From positions 1,190,001 through 1,202,500 of the forward strand of contig WPIO01000002.1 of assembly GCA_009760855.2 (NCBI GenBank): a stretch of 12,500 nucleotides of DNA, in the 5' to 3' direction. Numbering within the stretch: the first letter of the stretch is position 1; each line of letters begins with the position of its first letter. Below, one piece after another: positions 8,552 to 12,500 of the stretch. This DNA comes from Cristatella mucedo (taxonomy: Eukaryota > Bryozoa > Phylactolaemata > Cristatellidae). The notes under the pieces were generated by a model. That model searched no databases. It worked only from the letters and a program-made list of their open reading frames with translations, and had not been told where the DNA came from. The position numbers and the translations under genes were made by a program.

Positions 8552-8893
8552 CAGCGATGACGCTCGGCTAGAGCCAATAACACTGCCCTTGAGGCCTGCG
8601 AAATGACCGGGTGCACCTGCTGCAGCGCTGTGGATGCTGTGCTGAGACCCATAGACGCCAGCAGGCTGCTGAGCCGAAACGGCAAAACGGTAGCTCGGCA
8701 TAGATGGGTCGGGTTGCTGCTGCGGTAGAGAAGAGTATCCCACGGATCCACTGGTGCTGCCTGGGCGTCTGGACGATTTCTCATCGGTGACGGCGAATCT
8801 ATAGCTTGGAGCATACGGATCTTGCGCCTGGACTGTTGGCGGCGCACCGCCAACGGTGGCGGCTCGGTAACTCGGGTAGTCCTGCTCGGCCAT
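8552..8893 (-). CDS. CD225/dispanin-like membrane protein, exon 1 (N-terminal part)
   Basis: The exon encodes residues 1-114 and ends at CTG|GTGAGT, in phase 0 with exon 2 at 5038. I chose the ATG at 8893-8891 because its context (GAAAATGG) is strong. An in-frame ATG at 8953, with a weak context, would add 20 residues (252 in all). The segment is rich in Ser, Pro, Gln and Ala, has no hydrophobic stretch, and fits the disordered cytosolic N-terminus usual in dispanins. Three copies of a short repeat stand out: YPSYRAATV (6-14), APSYRFAV (28-35) and MPSYRFAV (65-72). A small basic patch, SSRR, follows the second. I know no family that owns the PSYR repeat; it could be a tyrosine-phosphorylation or partner-binding motif (inference). 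Beyond the donor the frame runs on to 8495, but that part lacks repeats and is probably intron read-through. Confidence 0.7.
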
Positions 8894-8997
8894 TTTCAAT
8901 GGATGCGAGCTAGCCACTGTCCTACTTACAACGCTATCATAGCTAGACGTCATTCAGTGTGAAGAATCGCAGCATTTTTTTTATTAAATAAGGATAA

Positions 8998-9004
8998 TTA
9001 TATA
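8998..9004 (-). promoter_or_regulatory. Possible TATA element upstream of exon 1
   Basis: The minus strand reads TATATAA here, in a very AT-rich stretch about 105 bases upstream of the preferred ATG and 45 bases upstream of the ATG at 8953. The surrounding sequence is AT-rich throughout, so the match has little weight. A further 5' UTR exon beyond the microsatellite is equally possible. Confidence 0.2.
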
Positions 9005-9118
9005 TAAATATATTTTTTGTAACTGTAACTCTAGGTAGACCACCTGCCGGTCGAAGCAATGTCGATATCCGGAATGGGAACCGGCGATGTGGGCCAGTGC
9101 AGGTCAAGCCCCGTCCGT

Positions 9119-9346
<228 letters not shown>

Positions 9347-9370
9347 GGCCGCTGTAGGTTTAAGCCACCG

Positions 9371-9394
9371 CCTTGCAGGTGCGCGCCTGCAAGG
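9371..9394. repeat. 24-base near-perfect palindrome
   Basis: CCTTGCAGG (9371-9379) and CCTGCAAGG (9386-9394) form a 9-bp stem around TGCGCG. It lies 27 bases from the end of the (TA)n run. It is followed on the plus strand by AATAAA at about 9400, which may be coincidence. Confidence 0.6.
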
Positions 9395-9489
9395 ATGTCA
9401 ATAAATGCCGAATCGTAGTGTGAAGCCAAAGATGCCAAGTTTTGTGGCTTCTGTTGATGAAATATGATCGTATTATTCTTCTGGGTGCC

Positions 9490-9930
9490 TTACGCTGCTG
9501 TATGACACCTGGGCAGCCACCAGGCGCTCCGTTGAGCACACTTTGCGAATTGATTCGTTGAAAATGGAAGCACAGAACGAAACATAACCTGGCGCTTCCC
9601 TGTCCGACCTGGGTCTGGTTCGCTGCCACCCAAGATTTTCCGTTCACGAGCAGGGACTACACAGCCGGTTCCGCTTCCTGCCCGCTCCGCGCATCGGCTG
9701 CTGAGGTCAGCAGCCAGGTCGGCTCCAATATGCGGCGACCAGCTGCCGATGGCGCCGACCGCGAAGTGCCTCGCCAACGCTGACCGGTAGCAGGAGGCCG
9801 GAAGTGACTGGGCTATGGCCGAGTACTTCTCAACTTTGATCCGGGTCACCACCGCCAGGGCTTCTTCGCAGCCGCCGTCGAACGGTACCGCGACGTCGAC
9901 GTTGCGGACGACCAAGGGCTCACGCCGAGA
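9490..9930 (-). mobile_element. Remnant of a LINE with restriction-like endonuclease (R2-type group), C-terminus
   Basis: The minus-strand frame starting near 9925 reads EPLVVRNVDVAVPFDGG, then KVEKYSAIA, then VGAIGSWSP. In R2/NeSL-type non-LTR elements the restriction-like endonuclease has a PD, a D in a V-D-V-T-V-P-F context, then a K-x-x-KY block, followed further on by a V-G-A-L-G-x-W-D-P block. This layout matches, although the PD looks altered to PL here. The remnant is about 140 codons long, and the match fades after about 75 residues; the rest may be 3' UTR or decayed. It is clearly more GC-rich than its flanks, as expected for inserted DNA. The reverse transcriptase part is absent, so it is a 5'-truncated dead copy. 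The clade assignment is from memory of motifs. Confidence 0.6.
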
Positions 9931-10639
9931 GTCCGGAATAAAGTGAATTGCTGTAATCTGTATGCGAAATCACACATGCGTGCACGAGTTTGACAGACAT
10001 GATCCTTTCTAAGCAGGCAATGATTTTGGCGATGTTCGAAGCTGAAATAGACCGATTTGGCTGTGGAGGAAATGTGCTCATCCGTTTACAAGTCGCTTAG
10101 GAACCGAACGCCCAGATCGCTGACAGCCGTCGCGGTAATGATACTAATACTAAACGGCTGTTCTACTTCTGGCTCAATTTCTTAATACCTTCATTCTGTT
10201 CAATTATCCTGTTAAATTTAAATACACAAATGAAGTGTTTTGATGTCAAGTGAACATTAAATACTGCAAAAATAGAACAGCAGGGGCGAGTAGAGGGTAT
10301 TTTAGCGCCATGAGAAATGACTCGACTTCTGGACGAACCAGAGTGCACGATAATGTTGGAGTACATTTAGCATTGGTTGAAGGCTTTCATACAAGTCACC
10401 GGGTTTTTCTCTCATCATAAGCTTTCTCTATGAGACACAAATGACATATACGCCTCTTGGAATGTCGCTTCGAAAAACGGCTACTTTTGCGAACACAGAC
10501 TATAAAAATGGACGTCTTGATGCATGCACCTCTTTGGTTTTAATTTTTCATAGTATGCTGAAAAACTAAGGGTACGTTCAGTAAGAAAGTGTTTTTGGTT
10601 TTCGATTTCATAGTTTTTTTTTTAGTACTTTACCAACCT
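9931..10639. other. No recognisable gene
   Basis: AT-rich sequence with only short frames; the longest, on the minus strand at 10366-10163, has no family resemblance. No repeat module was recognised before the tail at 10640. Confidence 0.4.
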
Positions 10640-10730
10640 TTGCAGCAAATGTAACGAACCTAGAAAGAAATTTAGTTCTCTGAGGATGCTATAACAAATG
10701 TATTATTATTATTATTATTATTATTACTAT
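10640..10730 (+). mobile_element. Retroposon 3' tail, copy with long (TTA)n
   Basis: The plus strand has TTGCAGCAAATGTAA, CCTAGAAAGAAATTTAGTTC, TCTGAGGATGCTATAACAAA, then an uninterrupted ATT run of about ten units to 10730. It corresponds almost word for word to the copy at 1972-2054. It abuts the second LINE remnant, so it may have inserted into or next to that element. Confidence 0.65.
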
Positions 10731-10759
10731 AACCTAATTGTTATGGGCAAACTCGACGC

Positions 10760-11345
10760 CATGCAAAGTAGGAAGAACTTACTCTCAAGATGATTTATCG
10801 AGCATCACTTCACGACATCTAGCCGAAATCAGGGGCGTACTGTACCTAAACGACTTGTCTTTAGATGAGCACATTGCCTCTATGGTCCAGTCTCCGGACT
10901 TTAAACTGAGTAAAATTTCCGAAAACATGATTGCTTCGTCAGTAGTACGACAGCTAAACTGGTTCACACGTTTCTGATAATCCATCGAGATGACTGTAAA
11001 TATTTTTATTAGGGACTCTCGGCTTGCGCCATTAATCGTCTGCAACTGGTGAAAAACTCTGTAGCTCGTCTGGTCTTTCGTAAACGGCGAGGCTGTCGCG
11101 TGACATCACTTCCGTTTAAGCTCCGCTGGCTTCCTATCAAGCGTCAAATCGATTTGAAAGATCCTCTCCCTGGCCTACATATAGCTACACTCAGATATAT
11201 TATTTCGTCCGACCTCCTTGCTGCTCTCGCAACGCTCACTCCTGGGCGTACAGTTAGTTGTCTTGCCGTTCTTTGCACTAACGTAGCGTGCGCCTGCGAC
11301 TTCTGCTATTGTAATTAGCGAAGCGCCTTGAGACCATGTACATGC
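10760..11345 (+). mobile_element. Second decayed CR1/L2-like LINE, reverse transcriptase C-terminus
   Basis: Translated pieces in order: AEIRGVLYLNDLSLDEHIAS (about 10822-10881) corresponds to the block after YADD. Then, in another frame, TAKLVHTFLIIHRDD with a TAG soon after, and INRLQLVKNSVARLVFRKRR (about 11029-11090). LRWLPIKRQIDLK follows, the usual thumb motif with a leucine-tryptophan core. The frame ends at 11318, after which GCGCCTTGAGACCATG (11323-11338) resembles classic L2/CR1 3' UTR ends. It is more diverged from the intronic LINE than that LINE is from the copy at 11813, so it is a different family. It contains frame shifts and at least one stop. Confidence 0.75.
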
Positions 11346-11812
11346 CCCACCTGTGGCCAATAGTTAAGCCATTGGCGCAGGGCAGCGTCAGGCCACTAAT
11401 GCATTTTATATTGCGTGTCGTCTGCTGCGATTGATCGCGCTCTCATATATGTGCCCATTAAAAGTAATGAAGGAGAGTCGTTTAACGCGAACTTGCACCC
11501 GCAGTGTCTCCGCGAGACTCCCATAAGAACTTGCCCCCGCAGGAGCCACCGTCATATGACGCACTAACTAAATTGAAATCTGTTGGTGATCAGTGCACTC
11601 AGCTCCCATTCAGCGCCGAAATCCATCTGCTCCGCTCAGCTTTCCCTAAGCCCCGGTAAACTTTAGTTTCTTTCCTGCGTGCACTTTTCGGCGCACGATT
11701 CTAGTCAGCCGCCTCTTGAGTGTCCTCTAGTGAGCTATCGCATGCTTGTCTAAGCTTGACACGTACTTGACATTAACTCTTGGTTACTGCTTCTCTTTGT
11801 AATGTAATGTAT
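11346..11812. other. No recognisable gene
   Basis: No open frame of note. A CCAAT/ATTGG pair near 11357-11375 forms only a weak hairpin. A repeated word, GCGAACTTGCACCCGCAG / AGAACTTGCCCCCGCAGG (about 11488 and 11525), suggests a short imperfect duplication. Confidence 0.35.
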
Positions 11813-12121
11813 CTCCGTCAGTAACTCCACAAAGTCAAAAAGACCATGTGGGTATTACGCAGGAGAGTTTTGTATAGCGCACTCACAGCCTGAGCGGCTT
11901 TCGGTACGCATTCGGTAGCCAACAGACTTCGTCTCACGCAACAATTAGGAGAGCAGTTGAGGTAGTGAGTAGCATAGAAGTAGCAGTTCAGGACCGCTGA
12001 AAAAGATGTGCCATAGTCGGCAGTTGGAGAGTAGATGTCGTTGCGTAAGAATTGTGGAAGCGAGTTCCACAGTCTAGGACCTGCAGAGCTAAAGCTTCTG
12101 TCGCCAACTGTCTTTAAGCGG
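11813..12121 (-). mobile_element. Second copy of the intronic LINE 3' end
   Basis: This stretch aligns end to end with 6518-6850 at roughly nine matches in ten by eye, sharing TTTTGTATRGCGCACTCACA, GGTAGCCAACAGACTTCGTC and TTCCACAGTCTAGGACCTGC. It lacks about 24 bases present in the first copy (near 6652-6676). It stops abruptly after CTTTAAGCG at 12120, inside the region that encodes LRLKTVGDRS in the first copy, so it is 5'-truncated in the usual LINE manner. AATGTAATGTAT at its 3' side is the likely tail repeat. Confidence 0.85.
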
Positions 12122-12133
12122 TCCAGCTAATAG

Positions 12134-12221
12134 TAAAGCACCTGGGTAGAGGGTCCTTCGGTTCTCTTTGGGTGCTGAGCAAAATATATTGTCGCTACTC
12201 TAATTATTGTTACTATTATTA
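12134..12221 (+). mobile_element. Retroposon 3' tail, diverged copy
   Basis: The plus strand reads TAAAGCACCTGGGTAGAGG, CGGTTCTCTTTGGGTGCT, CAAAATATATT, then ATTATTGTTACTATTATTAT. This is the same module order as at 736-816 (minus) and 10640-10730. It starts 12 bases from the truncation point of the LINE copy. Confidence 0.5.
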
Positions 12222-12500
12222 TCCTCTCGCATCCGTAATCCGTGCCGATAATCGAGAGACCTAAATTTAGACGCCGTCTCTGCCGAAAACTCATCATCGA
12301 GAGGTTGCAGTTTTGCTTAATTAATTCGAGTATTTTAATTTGCGCCAACTCGCTACTAATAACTTAGAATTTGATGTACGTAAAAAGATAGCTACAATGA
12401 TTCAACTCTAGCAGACAGATCCTGGATCGAAGGCGGATGTATCCTACATCTAAGCTAAAAGGTTAGGCTAAAGCTTTTGCATTGGGAAACACAGCAGCGA
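12222..12500. other. No recognisable gene
   Basis: AT-rich sequence with no open frame of note. The only structure seen is a small hairpin, GATGTA-TCC-TACATC, near 12436-12450. Confidence 0.35.

Overview
The window looks like nuclear DNA of an animal, most likely an invertebrate. Genes are sparse and split by introns, there are long microsatellites, and several decayed non-LTR retrotransposons and tRNA-derived SINEs. There are no bacterial operons, rRNA or genuine tRNA genes, and no CRISPR array. I cannot name the species or phylum from the sequence.

One host gene can be supported, on the minus strand. Exon 1 (about 8893-8552, or from 8953 with an upstream ATG) encodes a Ser/Pro/Gln-rich N-terminus with three PSYR-type repeats. 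It ends at a strong GTGAGT donor. After a 3,513-bp intron, exon 2 (5038-4682) starts behind a pyrimidine-rich acceptor and encodes a two-helix membrane domain with a CCCWPL core and a later GD motif, typical of the CD225/dispanin family (closest by eye to the PRRT/SynDIG branch). Both splice boundaries are phase 0, giving a protein of about 232 residues (252 from the upstream ATG). A possible poly(A) signal lies at 4274-4269, and an 11-bp inverted repeat lies in the expected 3' UTR.

Layout by region. 1-740: no recognised gene, one small tandem repeat and a CG-rich palindrome. 736-2054: retroposon tails, a tRNA-headed SINE and a 38-bp minisatellite. 2055-4585: mostly unassigned, with a 57-bp tandem repeat at 3154-3340. 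4586-8893: the dispanin-like gene. Its intron carries a decayed coding-like frame (5673-5383), a SINE (6055-6230), a broken sense-oriented CR1/L2-like LINE with a YADD motif (7612-6518), a retroposon tail and another SINE. 9119-9343: a compound (GA)n(TA)n microsatellite. 9930-9490: a GC-rich remnant resembling the C-terminus of LINEs with a restriction-like endonuclease (R2-type group). 10640-12221: a retroposon tail, a second decayed CR1/L2-like LINE (plus strand), a second copy of the intronic LINE 3' end and a further tail. The rest is unassigned.

A recurring theme is a short 3' module (consensus roughly GCGCTATACAAATG followed by ATT or ATTT repeats). It occurs about eight times in both orientations, sometimes behind a tRNA-like head and sometimes without one. 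I see no convincing new multi-gene system. The most original items are the PSYR-repeat dispanin, this shared-tail SINE group and the unexplained frame at 5673-5383.
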